Positions 23,254 to 30,023 of a DNA stretch of 36,750 nt are shown piece after piece. This stretch comes from an uncultured Bacteroidales bacterium (GTDB lineage Bacteria > Bacteroidota > Bacteroidia > Bacteroidales > Paludibacteraceae). Each line of letters begins with the position of its first letter. Position 1 is the first letter of the stretch. Location of the stretch: contig CALDQH010000107.1 in assembly GCA_937911935.1 (NCBI GenBank), positions 1 to 36,750 on the forward strand, in the 5' to 3' direction. The notes below the pieces were generated by a model. The model had not been told where the DNA came from, did no database searches, and saw only the letters and a program-made list of their open reading frames with translations. Position numbers and translations under genes: made by a program.

Positions 23254-24168
23254 TTAGCTTTCTACTTTTTCTGCTTTGCTTTTGCTATAACTTACGATAA
23301 TTACCCCTCCAAATACCATAGCGGCAGCCAATACTTTTTGCCAAGTTAGGGTGTCCATGCCAATGTAAATGCTAATGGCAATGGCAATAATGGGTTGTAC
23401 GTAGCTGTATAAACTTACTAAGGTGGGGCGGATGTGTTTTTGCCCAAAAGGAATGAGGGTGTATGTTATAAATGTCGCTGCAACAATTAGGTATGCCAAT
23501 TCGGCTAATTGGATGCTAGGAAATGTACTCCAACTGGTTGTAAAAATTTCGGTTGCCGACAGCGGAAACGATACAACAAAAGAAAATAGAAAGATCCATT
23601 TCATAAACGTTATCACCGAATATTTGCTAATAAGAGGCCTAAATATGCCTAAATAGAGCGAAAAACTTAGGGCGTTGATAATAAGCATAACAATGCCAAA
23701 GGGGGTGGTTTGAGCTGCACCAGTGGCAGATACGCTGGTAATAATAAGGTAAATAATACCGATAAAACTAACCACAACACCGCCTGTCTTTTGCCATGTA
23801 ATGGGCTCTTTTAGGGCAACGGCTGCTATAAACAAGGTGTATATGGGCGATAGGGATGCTAGGATAGAGCAGTCCATGGGAGTGATGTACGGAATACCTG
23901 CCAAGAACGACAGTTGACAAGCCAAAAATCCCAATATAGAGGCGGCAAAAATTTTAAGGTAGTCTTTTTTATCGACTTTTTCTTGGGGCATAAACAGCGA
24001 TATCAACCAAAACAAGCCACCTGCACCCATGGCTCGAAGGCAAAAAATGGTAAGTGGTGAGAGTAAATGTCCGCTGGTTAAGTCTTTGCAAACAATGATG
24101 TTAAATCCAAAAATGGCGTATGCTACAAAGCATGCCAAATGGCCTAAAAGTGATAAATTTTGTTTCAT
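23254..24168 (-). CDS. DMT-superfamily EamA transporter
   Basis: Inner-membrane permease of 304 aa with ten predicted hydrophobic segments arranged as two EamA repeats (first about residues 10-140, second about 155-295). Repeat-end signatures are LASLSPIYTLFIAAVALKEP and YVQPIIAIAISIYIG. Family members export metabolites or amino acids; the substrate cannot be read from sequence. Monocistronic, with its own promoter. Confidence 0.92.
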   Translation of the reverse strand: MKQNLSLLGHLACFVAYAIFGFNIIVCKDLTSGHLLSPLTIFCLRAMGAGGLFWLISLFMPQEKVDKKDYLKIFAASILGFLACQLSFLAGIPYITPMDCSILASLSPIYTLFIAAVALKEPITWQKTGGVVVSFIGIIYLIITSVSATGAAQTTPFGIVMLIINALSFSLYLGIFRPLISKYSVITFMKWIFLFSFVVSFPLSATEIFTTSWSTFPSIQLAELAYLIVAATFITYTLIPFGQKHIRPTLVSLYSYVQPIIAIAISIYIGMDTLTWQKVLAAAMVFGGVIIVSYSKSKAEKVES

Positions 24169-24191
24169 TTTACCCTAAAAAATAGTGACTG

Positions 24192-24220
24192 CAAAAGTAG
24201 TGAAACTAATTGACATGCAA
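24192..24220 (-). promoter_or_regulatory. Promoter of the EamA transporter gene
   Basis: Minus strand TTG (24220-24218), 18-bp spacer, TACTTTTG (24199-24192), 24 bp before the ATG. It directly abuts the U tract of the upstream terminator. Confidence 0.7.
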
Positions 24221-24221
24221 T

Positions 24222-24254
24222 AAAAAATCCACCTCTTGTTGTGGTGGATTTTTT
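24222..24254. terminator. Terminator after the broken small ORF
   Basis: AAAAAATCCACC, loop TCTTGTTGT, GGTGGATTTTTT. On the minus strand it starts 7 bp after the stop codon of the amber-containing small ORF. Confidence 0.92.
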
Positions 24255-24260
24255 TTCTTG

Positions 24261-24395
24261 TTACGACTTTACATATTCATACCTACTTGCAAATGCCATA
24301 ATGGCATCTATGGTGCTTTGTTTAGGACCTTTTGTTTGTAGTTTTTGGGTATGTTTGGTAGAGTCTTGAGGAAAGTTCTAGGTATAAATTTTCAT
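24261..24395 (-). pseudogene. Small ORF (44 codons) interrupted by an in-frame TAG
   Basis: From ATG 24395 the frame reads MKIYT, then TAG (24380-24378), then NFPQDSTKHTQKLQTKGPKQ and STIDAIMAFASRYEYVKS to TAA. The part after the amber codon looks like coding sequence (an amphipathic helix near the end, stop 7 bp before a terminator). TAG is a normal stop in this genome, since several genes in the window end with it. So this is either a recently broken small gene downstream of the sigma factor or a sequencing error. Function unknown. Confidence 0.5.
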
Positions 24396-24494
24396 AGGCA
24401 AACGGTATTACTTTTACTTTATAACGTGACCTATGTTTATTTATTGTGTGCTTTGCTTTTTTTTTGTTTAGGTGTGAGTTATCGATTATTCGGT

Positions 24495-24529
24495 CTGCCC
24501 GCATACAAGCGACTCGTGACGAGTGGCAG
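24495..24529. repeat. Nested inverted repeat after the sigma factor gene
   Basis: CTGCC (24495-24499)/GGCAG (24525-24529) encloses ACTCGT-G-ACGAGT (24512-24524). It starts 8 bp after the sigma factor stop on the minus strand. No T tract. The inner units (ACTCGTCACGAGTCGCTTGT read on the minus strand) belong to the CTTGTCG-type repeats. Confidence 0.55.
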
Positions 24530-24537
24530 GCGAGTGT

Positions 24538-25119
24538 TTACGCGCTTTCGTGTTCTTTTATGAGGCGACGCATATTTAAAATGGCATAACGCATACGCCC
24601 TAACGAGGTGTTGATGCTAACACCCGTGCGCTCCGAGATTTCTTTAAACGATAAGTTTTCGTAAAAGCGCATACGGATAATTTCTTTTTGATTTTCGGGC
24701 AGGCTCCTGTACAACAGGTGTAATTCTTTTTGGGTTTGCCCCTCGATTAACTCGTCTTCGCGGTTGTTTTCGTAAACGTACTCGCTGTTGATATACGTAA
24801 AATCGGTAGGATCTACATAGACCAAATCAGATTGTGAACTAGCGCGCACATGATCAATTACCATGTTATGTGCAATGCGCAGTGCCCAATAACGAAACTT
24901 GCCAGAATCGTTGTAGTTGTTTTGTTTGATGCAGGTGATAATGCGGATAAACGTTTCCTGAAAGATGTCATTGCTGGCATCTTCGTCTTTGATTATCGAG
25001 AAAATATGCGAGTAGATGTAGTTTTTGTGACGTAGTAGTAACGTCTCAAATGCCCTATTGTTACCCGATTTATACAACTCTATTAGTTGATAATCGGGCA
25101 TCTTTTCAAAAGTTACCAT
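24538..25119 (-). CDS. RNA polymerase ECF-type sigma factor
   Basis: Sigma-70 family, extracytoplasmic-function type, 193 aa. Region 2 (about residues 20-90) includes the core-binding/-10 segment DIFQETFIRIITCI and YWALRIAHNMVIDHVR. Region 4 (about 130-185) includes LPENQKEIIRMRFYENLSFK and the helix-turn-helix EISERTGVSINTSLGRMRYA. No anti-sigma gene is adjacent; downstream is only the broken small ORF. An alternative start at the second Met (MPDYQL) is possible. The regulon is unknown. Confidence 0.94.
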   Translation of the reverse strand: MVTFEKMPDYQLIELYKSGNNRAFETLLLRHKNYIYSHIFSIIKDEDASNDIFQETFIRIITCIKQNNYNDSGKFRYWALRIAHNMVIDHVRASSQSDLVYVDPTDFTYINSEYVYENNREDELIEGQTQKELHLLYRSLPENQKEIIRMRFYENLSFKEISERTGVSINTSLGRMRYAILNMRRLIKEHESA

Positions 25120-25297
25120 TGTTATGAGTTTACAAATAGGGTAACGTTTTATTCAATAGGCAATTTTTTTTAGTGGTTAGCAATTAGGTAGCGCAAAGAA
25201 AGGGATAATTCTTTGAGAGTGCAAACATTTGCGGTGTTTTCTGTCAAAAAACGTAAAAATAGGTCGTAAATGTTAAAATTGCGGTGCCGATTGGGCA

Positions 25298-25359
25298 TAA
25301 AAATAGCCCCTTCAACATCACTTTTTTTGTTGTCGTGATTGTTTTAGGGGCTTATTTTG
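25298..25359 (-). terminator. Terminator-like hairpin downstream of serA
   Basis: AAAATAGCCCC (25300-25310) pairs with GGGGCTTATTTT (25347-25358, one bulge), with an inner ATCAC/GTGAT pair. It follows the serA stop by 25 bp. The remainder of the 264-bp gap to the sigma factor gene shows no ORF and no clear promoter box. Confidence 0.75.
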
Positions 25360-25383
25360 GGATGATCGACTAGTTAAGGTCGA

Positions 25384-26304
25384 TTATTTATTCACTTGGA
25401 ATTTGTTGATGCCATCGCGCAAGAAACCAACAATTTGGTTAGCAGCTGCGATACCAGCATTGATGTTTGCTTCGGCTGTTTGAGCTCCCATTTTTTTAGG
25501 AGTAGAGAAGTAGCGACCAGCAAATTTTTCGGCAAATTCGGCGTGAGTAGCAGGCATAATGTCTGTCATGTAACGGAAATCGGTGCGATCTTCCATCAAT
25601 TTGATTACTTCTGCTTCGTTGATCACCTCTTTGCGAGCGGTGTTTACCAACATAGCGCCTTTTGGCATTTTGTTTAGTAAATCGTAATTGATTGAGTTTT
25701 TGGTTTCGGCAGTAGCAGGGATGTGCAACGATACTACGTTACAAGTGCTGTACAATTCTTCTACAGAATCTACTGCTTTAACACCGTCATTTTCAATTAC
25801 TTCTTTTGGACAATAAGCATCAAAAGCGTAGATTTCCATGCCAAAACCTTTAGCAATGCGAGCTACGTTACGACCTACGTTACCGTAAGCGTGGATACCC
25901 AATTTTTTGCCCATCAATTCGGTACCAGAGGTACCATTGTATAGGTTACGTACACCGTAAACCATCATGCCCAATGCCAATTCGGCAACAGCGTTGGCAT
26001 TTTGGCCAGGAGTGTTCATTACGCAAACGCCAGCAGCAGTGGCAGCTTGCAAATCTACGTTGTCGTAACCAGCACCAGCGCGTACTACAATTTTTAGGTT
26101 TTTAGCAGCTGCGATAACTTCGGCATCCACAATATCGCTGCGGATAATGATAGCGTCTGCATCGGCTACAGCTTCTAATAGTTGTGCTTTTTCGGTGTAT
26201 TTTTCTAACAAAACTAGTTCGTAACCAGCTTGATCAATTACATTTTTAATACCGTCAATCGCTACTTTAGCGAAAGGTTTTTCGGTTGCAACTAAAACTT
26301 TCAT
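25384..26304 (-). CDS. serA: D-3-phosphoglycerate dehydrogenase
   Basis: First step of serine synthesis: 3-phosphoglycerate to 3-phosphohydroxypyruvate with NAD. A D-2-hydroxyacid dehydrogenase of 306 aa without ACT or other C-terminal domain. NAD motif GIHAYGNVGRNVARIA and substrate residues VRAGAGYDN and NTARKE are clear. The catalytic His segment, normally TPHIGAST, reads TPKKMGAQT (residues 268-276), so the usual His is missing. The neighbouring serC, 3 bp upstream, supports the serine pathway role despite this. Stop TAATCGACC begins a short repeat. Confidence 0.92.
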   Translation of the reverse strand: MKVLVATEKPFAKVAIDGIKNVIDQAGYELVLLEKYTEKAQLLEAVADADAIIIRSDIVDAEVIAAAKNLKIVVRAGAGYDNVDLQAATAAGVCVMNTPGQNANAVAELALGMMVYGVRNLYNGTSGTELMGKKLGIHAYGNVGRNVARIAKGFGMEIYAFDAYCPKEVIENDGVKAVDSVEELYSTCNVVSLHIPATAETKNSINYDLLNKMPKGAMLVNTARKEVINEAEVIKLMEDRTDFRYMTDIMPATHAEFAEKFAGRYFSTPKKMGAQTAEANINAGIAAANQIVGFLRDGINKFQVNK

Positions 26305-26307
26305 CTA

Positions 26308-27378
26308 TTATGCGTTTTGTTTTTCAAATTCTGCCATGCAGTCAACCAATGCTTGAACGCTTTCGATAGGAAGTGCGTTGTAAGTAGAAGCACGGAAACC
26401 ACCTACAGAACGGTGACCTTTAATACCTACCATACCTTTTTCGGTAGCAAATTTCATAAAGTCAGCTTCAAGGTGTTTGTATTCGTCTTTCATAACAAAG
26501 CAGATGTTCATGCGAGAACGGTCTTCTTTGTTAGCGGTACCTACAAACATTTTGCTATTGTCGATAGCGTTGTAAAGCAATTCTGCTTTTGCGATGTTGC
26601 GTTTTTCCATTTCTGCAACACCACCGTTAGCTTTTAACCATTTAAGGGTTTGCAAAGCGGTGTAGATTGGCAATACAGGAGGAGTGTTGAACATAGAACC
26701 ATTGTCAATGTGTGTTTGGTAGTTCAACATGGTAGGAATGTAGCGGCTAACTTTGCCCAACAAATCGTTGCGTACAATAACAAAAGTAACACCAGCAGGA
26801 GCAAGGTTCTTTTGTGCACCACCATAAATCATACCGTATTTAGTTACGTCGATAGGACGTGAGAAAATATCTGACGACATGTCTGCGATAACTGGAACTG
26901 GAGAGTCGATGTCTTCTAATAATTCAGTACCGTAGATTGTGTTGTTAGTTGTGATGTGGAAATAATCTGCATCAGCAGGAATGGTGTAATTTTTGGGGAT
27001 GAAAGTGTAGTTAGCGTCTGCAGAAGAAGCTACTTCTACTACTTCACCAAATGCTTTGGCTTCTTTCAAGGCTTTTTTTGCCCAAACACCTGTGTTTAAA
27101 TATGCGGCTTTGGTTTCCAAGAAGTTGAAAGGAACCATGCAGAATTGTAGGCTGGCACCACCACCCAAGAAAATAACGGAGTAGTTGTCGGGAATGTTTA
27201 ATAATTCTTTGAACAAAGCTACAGCTTCGTCAACAACTGGTTGGAAATTTTTAGCACGGTGGCTGATTTCCAAAATTGATAAACCGTCACCATCAAAATC
27301 TAAAACAGCCGCTGCTGTTTGTTTGATTACTTCTTGAGGAAGAATAGATGGTCCTGCGTTAAAATTATGCTTTTTCAT
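26308..27378 (-). CDS. serC: Phosphoserine aminotransferase
   Basis: Second step of serine synthesis, transaminating 3-phosphohydroxypyruvate with glutamate; also usable in pyridoxine synthesis. PLP-lysine K190 in YGGAQKNLAPAGV, N-terminal NFNAGPSILP, and the C-terminal VGGFRASTYNALP phosphate-binding segment are all present. 356 aa is the usual length. Operon with serA, 3 bp apart. A -7 box lies at 27432-27439. Confidence 0.97.
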   Translation of the reverse strand: MKKHNFNAGPSILPQEVIKQTAAAVLDFDGDGLSILEISHRAKNFQPVVDEAVALFKELLNIPDNYSVIFLGGGASLQFCMVPFNFLETKAAYLNTGVWAKKALKEAKAFGEVVEVASSADANYTFIPKNYTIPADADYFHITTNNTIYGTELLEDIDSPVPVIADMSSDIFSRPIDVTKYGMIYGGAQKNLAPAGVTFVIVRNDLLGKVSRYIPTMLNYQTHIDNGSMFNTPPVLPIYTALQTLKWLKANGGVAEMEKRNIAKAELLYNAIDNSKMFVGTANKEDRSRMNICFVMKDEYKHLEADFMKFATEKGMVGIKGHRSVGGFRASTYNALPIESVQALVDCMAEFEKQNA

Positions 27379-27431
27379 ACAATAAAAATATTAGTAGAAT
27401 TTTCTATAATTTCGTCGTTTTTAATAATGTG

Positions 27432-27439
27432 CAAATTTA
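27432..27439 (-). promoter_or_regulatory. -7 box of serC-serA
   Basis: Minus strand TAAATTTG followed by CAC, an exact TAnnTTTG match, 53 bp before the serC start. No clear -33. Confidence 0.55.
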
Positions 27440-27515
27440 CGTTTTTTTTATTTTGTTTGAAAATATAACAAGCGAAATTTTTAGGGCAATGCCACTTTAT
27501 TACTGGTAAACATGA

Positions 27516-27548
27516 CACCCGTTAGCTGACTATGTCAGTTAACGGGTG
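27516..27548. terminator. 15-bp stem-loop between rfbB and serC
   Basis: CACCCGTTAGCTGAC, loop TAT, GTCAGTTAACGGGTG, one G/T mismatch. It lies 37 bp after the rfbB stop and upstream of the serC promoter box. No T tract on either strand, so termination is assumed from position. Confidence 0.6.
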
Positions 27549-27584
27549 AAATGTTACAATTCAACTACAATATGAAGTATCATA

Positions 27585-28640
27585 TTAGCGATTTTTATAT
27601 TGTTTTTCGTAGTATTGTTGGTAGTTTCCGCTGGTAACATGCTCTAACCATTCTTCGTTTTCGAGGTACCAATCGACTGTTTTTTCTAATCCTTCGGCAA
27701 ATTGAAGCGAGGGTTTCCAGCCTAATTCGGTGCCTAATTTAGTGGGGTCGATGGCATAGCGAAGATCGTGTCCGGCACGGTCGGTAACAAAGGTGATGAG
27801 TTTTTCGGATGTGCCTTCTTCGCGTCCCAATTTTTTATCCATAATGCGGCAAAGCAAACGAATAAGGTCGATGTTGGTCCATTCGTTGTGACCACCAATG
27901 TTGTAAGTTTCGCCCAAACGACCATTGTGGAAAATGGTGTCAATAGCACGTGCGTGGTCGTTTACCCACAACCAATCGCGTACATTTTCGCCCTTGCCAT
28001 AAATAGGAATTGGTTTGTTGTTTTTGATGTTATTGATCGAAAGTGGAATCAATTTTTCGGGGAAATGGTTGGCACCATAGTTGTTAGAGCAGTTAGACAT
28101 AACAACGGGCAAACCGTACGTATGGAAATAAGCTCTTACAAAGTGGTCCGAACTGGCTTTAGAGGCAGAATAGGGGCTGCGTGGGTCGTAAGGAGTTTTT
28201 TCGGTAAAAAAACCTTCTTTGCCAAGCGATCCGTAAACCTCGTCGGTAGATACGTGGTAGAATCGTTTGCCCTCGTAATTGCCTTTCCAAAGATTTTTGG
28301 CTGCATTTAGCAAATTGGCAGTACCCAATACGTTGGTGCGAATAAATGCCAATGGATCGGTAATAGAGCGGTCAACGTGCGATTCGGCAGCTAAGTGAAT
28401 AACACCGTCAAATTGGTATTCTTGGAATAGCTTTTCGATAAATTCGGTGTCGGTAATGTCGCCCTTGATAAATTGGTAGTTGGGAAGGTCGCAAATATCT
28501 TTAAGGTTTTCAAGGTTGCCAGCGTACGTAAGTGCGTCTAAATTGTAGCACATGTAGTTGGGATACTTGGTTACAAACAATCGGATAACATGCGATCCGA
28601 TAAAGCCTGCGGCACCAGTGATAAGAATTTTTCTATCCAT
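27585..28640 (-). CDS. rfbB: dTDP-glucose 4,6-dehydratase
   Basis: Second step of dTDP-rhamnose and other deoxysugar syntheses. Extended SDR fold of 351 aa: NAD motif GAAGFIG (9-15), active-site T132-D133-E134 in STDEVYG, Y157xxxK161 in YSASK, and the substrate segment NNYGANHFPEKLIP. rfbA, rfbC and rfbD are not adjacent, so the pathway genes are split. The minus-strand leader shares GACAATAAACATTA with that of groEL. Confidence 0.96.
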   Translation of the reverse strand: MDRKILITGAAGFIGSHVIRLFVTKYPNYMCYNLDALTYAGNLENLKDICDLPNYQFIKGDITDTEFIEKLFQEYQFDGVIHLAAESHVDRSITDPLAFIRTNVLGTANLLNAAKNLWKGNYEGKRFYHVSTDEVYGSLGKEGFFTEKTPYDPRSPYSASKASSDHFVRAYFHTYGLPVVMSNCSNNYGANHFPEKLIPLSINNIKNNKPIPIYGKGENVRDWLWVNDHARAIDTIFHNGRLGETYNIGGHNEWTNIDLIRLLCRIMDKKLGREEGTSEKLITFVTDRAGHDLRYAIDPTKLGTELGWKPSLQFAEGLEKTVDWYLENEEWLEHVTSGNYQQYYEKQYKNR

Positions 28641-28717
28641 AGCAATTAATGTTTATTGTCGTTTGTCGCTTGGCACTCGTCGCTTATGAACGATGAGTGA
28701 CGGTTGACTAAAAACGG
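28641..28717. repeat. CTTGTCG-type array upstream of rfbB
   Basis: GTTTATTGTCGTTTGTCGCTT, given as GTTTATTGTCG then TTTGTCGCTT, followed by ACTCGTCGCTTATGAACGAT and GAGTGACGGTTGACT. Degenerate 7-8-mers fill the whole gap from the rfbB start to the next stop codon. Confidence 0.7.
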
Positions 28718-29593
28718 TTATGGGTTATAGTGTAATAGCCATGCATCTTTATAGGCAGGGTGTTTCTTGGCTATTTGTTCCATGCCTTGATTTCCTAACT
28801 CTTCGGTAGGGTATGATGCTGCGATAATTCTAAAACGGTGTTCGGAGTAAACTATCTTACTCTCTTTAAGCGAAGAGGGTAATTCATTGATAAATTTAAT
28901 AGCCTTCGCTTGTGTATTAAAACTGCCAATTACTACGTGGTAGGGAGTGCATTCTTCGGCAGCGTTTAGTTGGATTTGCGGTGTAATAACGACCTCTTCG
29001 AATGCTACAGGTGGAACAAACATAGCGCGTGAGATGTGTTGCTTTTGGTTGAAATTGATGGGAATCATCAATAATATAAGAATGGCTGCAACGCATGCCA
29101 CTGCAAAACGAATAGACGATTGAGGTGCTTGTTTGGTAATGGTTTGTGGTTGTACCAAAGGTTTAATAATGGTATTGGCGCAAGTAACTTGTGGAAAAAA
29201 TACAGGTTGCAAACCATAAGATGTAGCCGTGGTAATACCTTGTTTGGCAGGCTCAAAGTCTATGCCGTTGTCGCTTTGTTTAAGGATACCTAACTTTCCG
29301 ATTGAAATTTGTTTAAAGCGAAGCAGGTAATTTTTTAATGCCTCAACTTCTTGTTCTACAAGGTTGTTGGCTTTGTGTATGGTGCATCCGCTCTCTTGGG
29401 CAATGGCTTGTGCCAATAATCCATCGTTGTAGGTAAGCGTGGGATTAAAACCAACTGCTTTGCAAGGAGGATAAATGGTGTCTTCTTGGCATTTTGCTCC
29501 CTGCATGGATGCAACAAAGCCTCCCAACGAGGGGATAACTACAAAATCGTGGTTTTGTAGTAGTGGCTCGATATGTTGTAAAATTTGAAGCAT
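28718..29593 (-). CDS. HU-CCDC81 and SPOR domain membrane protein
   Basis: Three parts: two N-terminal HU-like CCDC81-type domains (residues about 1-60, VVIPSLGGFVA and NPTLTYNDGLLAQAIA; about 60-115, ISIGKLGILKQ), a single membrane segment (IRFAVACVAAILILLMIPIN, near 180), and a C-terminal SPOR domain (about 220-291, YHVVIGSFNTQAKAIKFINE). SPOR domains bind glycan strands denuded of stem peptides at the septum, so a cell-envelope or division role is likely. The start is ATG 29593; an upstream in-frame TTG would sit inside the promoter box at 29600-29607. Confidence 0.92.
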   Translation of the reverse strand: MLQILQHIEPLLQNHDFVVIPSLGGFVASMQGAKCQEDTIYPPCKAVGFNPTLTYNDGLLAQAIAQESGCTIHKANNLVEQEVEALKNYLLRFKQISIGKLGILKQSDNGIDFEPAKQGITTATSYGLQPVFFPQVTCANTIIKPLVQPQTITKQAPQSSIRFAVACVAAILILLMIPINFNQKQHISRAMFVPPVAFEEVVITPQIQLNAAEECTPYHVVIGSFNTQAKAIKFINELPSSLKESKIVYSEHRFRIIAASYPTEELGNQGMEQIAKKHPAYKDAWLLHYNP

Positions 29594-29599
29594 CAAACG

Positions 29600-29630
29600 C
29601 AAAAATAGTGTAAAATATCATACAAAACAA
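29600..29630 (-). promoter_or_regulatory. Promoter of the HU-CCDC81/SPOR gene, with almost no leader
   Basis: Minus strand TTG (29630-29628), 20-bp spacer, TATTTTTG (29607-29600). Only 6 bp separate the box from the start ATG, so the mRNA would be leaderless or nearly so. Confidence 0.7.
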
Positions 29631-29700
29631 CTATAACGTTTGCCAAGTTGTTAACAAAATTGGATTTTATTTTGACTGAACCTCGGTATTATCTTTACTC

Positions 29701-29794
29701 AACACTTCGTGTTTCGTGAATTTTGCGATTAAGTGAGAGCAGAACAAATTTATTTGTTATGCCGAGCGTGAGCAAAATCATGAAGGCAAAGCCT
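29701..29794 (-). repeat. Dispersed structured element, copy A
   Basis: Read on the minus strand: hairpin AGGC-TTT-GCCT (29794-29784), TCATG, arm ATTTTGC (29778-29772), CGCTCGGCATAAC, inner hairpin AACAAAT-AA-ATTTGTT (29758-29743), CTGCTCTC, arm GCAAAAT (29726-29720), TTCACG, then hairpin AACAC-GAA-GTGTT (29713-29701). It aligns along about 65 nt with copy B at 32104-32180 and shares its layout with copy C at 5958-6054. Confidence 0.75.
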
Positions 29795-29921
29795 GAATAA
29801 GATAAACGGCACCTCGGCAAAAGCAAAATCTGCGATTTTGTTCATAAGTTGAAACGAAGACATTGATAAGCAAGCTTCTCATGTCATCGCTCCAACTTAT
29901 ACAAAAAAGCTGCGCTTTTTT
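29795..29921. repeat. Hairpin-rich non-coding block upstream of the 640-aa secreted protein
   Basis: Inverted repeats CAAAATC-TGC-GATTTTG (29824-29840), ATAAGTTG/CAACTTAT (29844-29851/29893-29900) and AAAAAAGC-TGC-GCTTTTTT (29903-29921). The last can terminate transcription on either strand. No ORF of coding character. A CTCGG...TATTATCTTT string occurs on both sides of the block (from 29684 and from 29931). Confidence 0.6.
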
Positions 29922-29950
29922 GCTTTTGCGCTCGGTTTGTATTATCTTTG
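29920..29950 (+). promoter_or_regulatory. Promoter of the 640-aa secreted protein gene
   Basis: TTG (29920-29922), 20-bp spacer, TATCTTTG (29943-29950). The TTG is the tail of the hairpin at 29903-29921. The leader would be about 65 nt. Confidence 0.7.
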
Positions 29951-30023
29951 TAGGGTGAGTGTGTACTTAATAAGGTATGTATAAGAGTACGCAAAGTAAC
30001 AGATATTTAAATTGATATTTACC

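Noticed and set aside
24378..24380. Recoded TAG codon (amber reassignment)
   Set aside because: Several intact genes in the window (for example hisA, rpe, comEC and the porin) end in TAG at the expected family length, so TAG is a normal stop here.
24345..24563. 72-codon plus-strand frame with hydrophobic stretch
   Set aside because: It lies antisense to the broken small ORF and to the end of the sigma factor gene; the hydrophobicity comes from T-rich DNA. No promoter box and no terminator on that strand.
27768..28310. 180-codon plus-strand frame antisense to rfbB
   Set aside because: Mirrors the codon structure of rfbB, has no promoter and reads as low-complexity V/F/N-rich sequence; rfbB on the other strand has all catalytic motifs.
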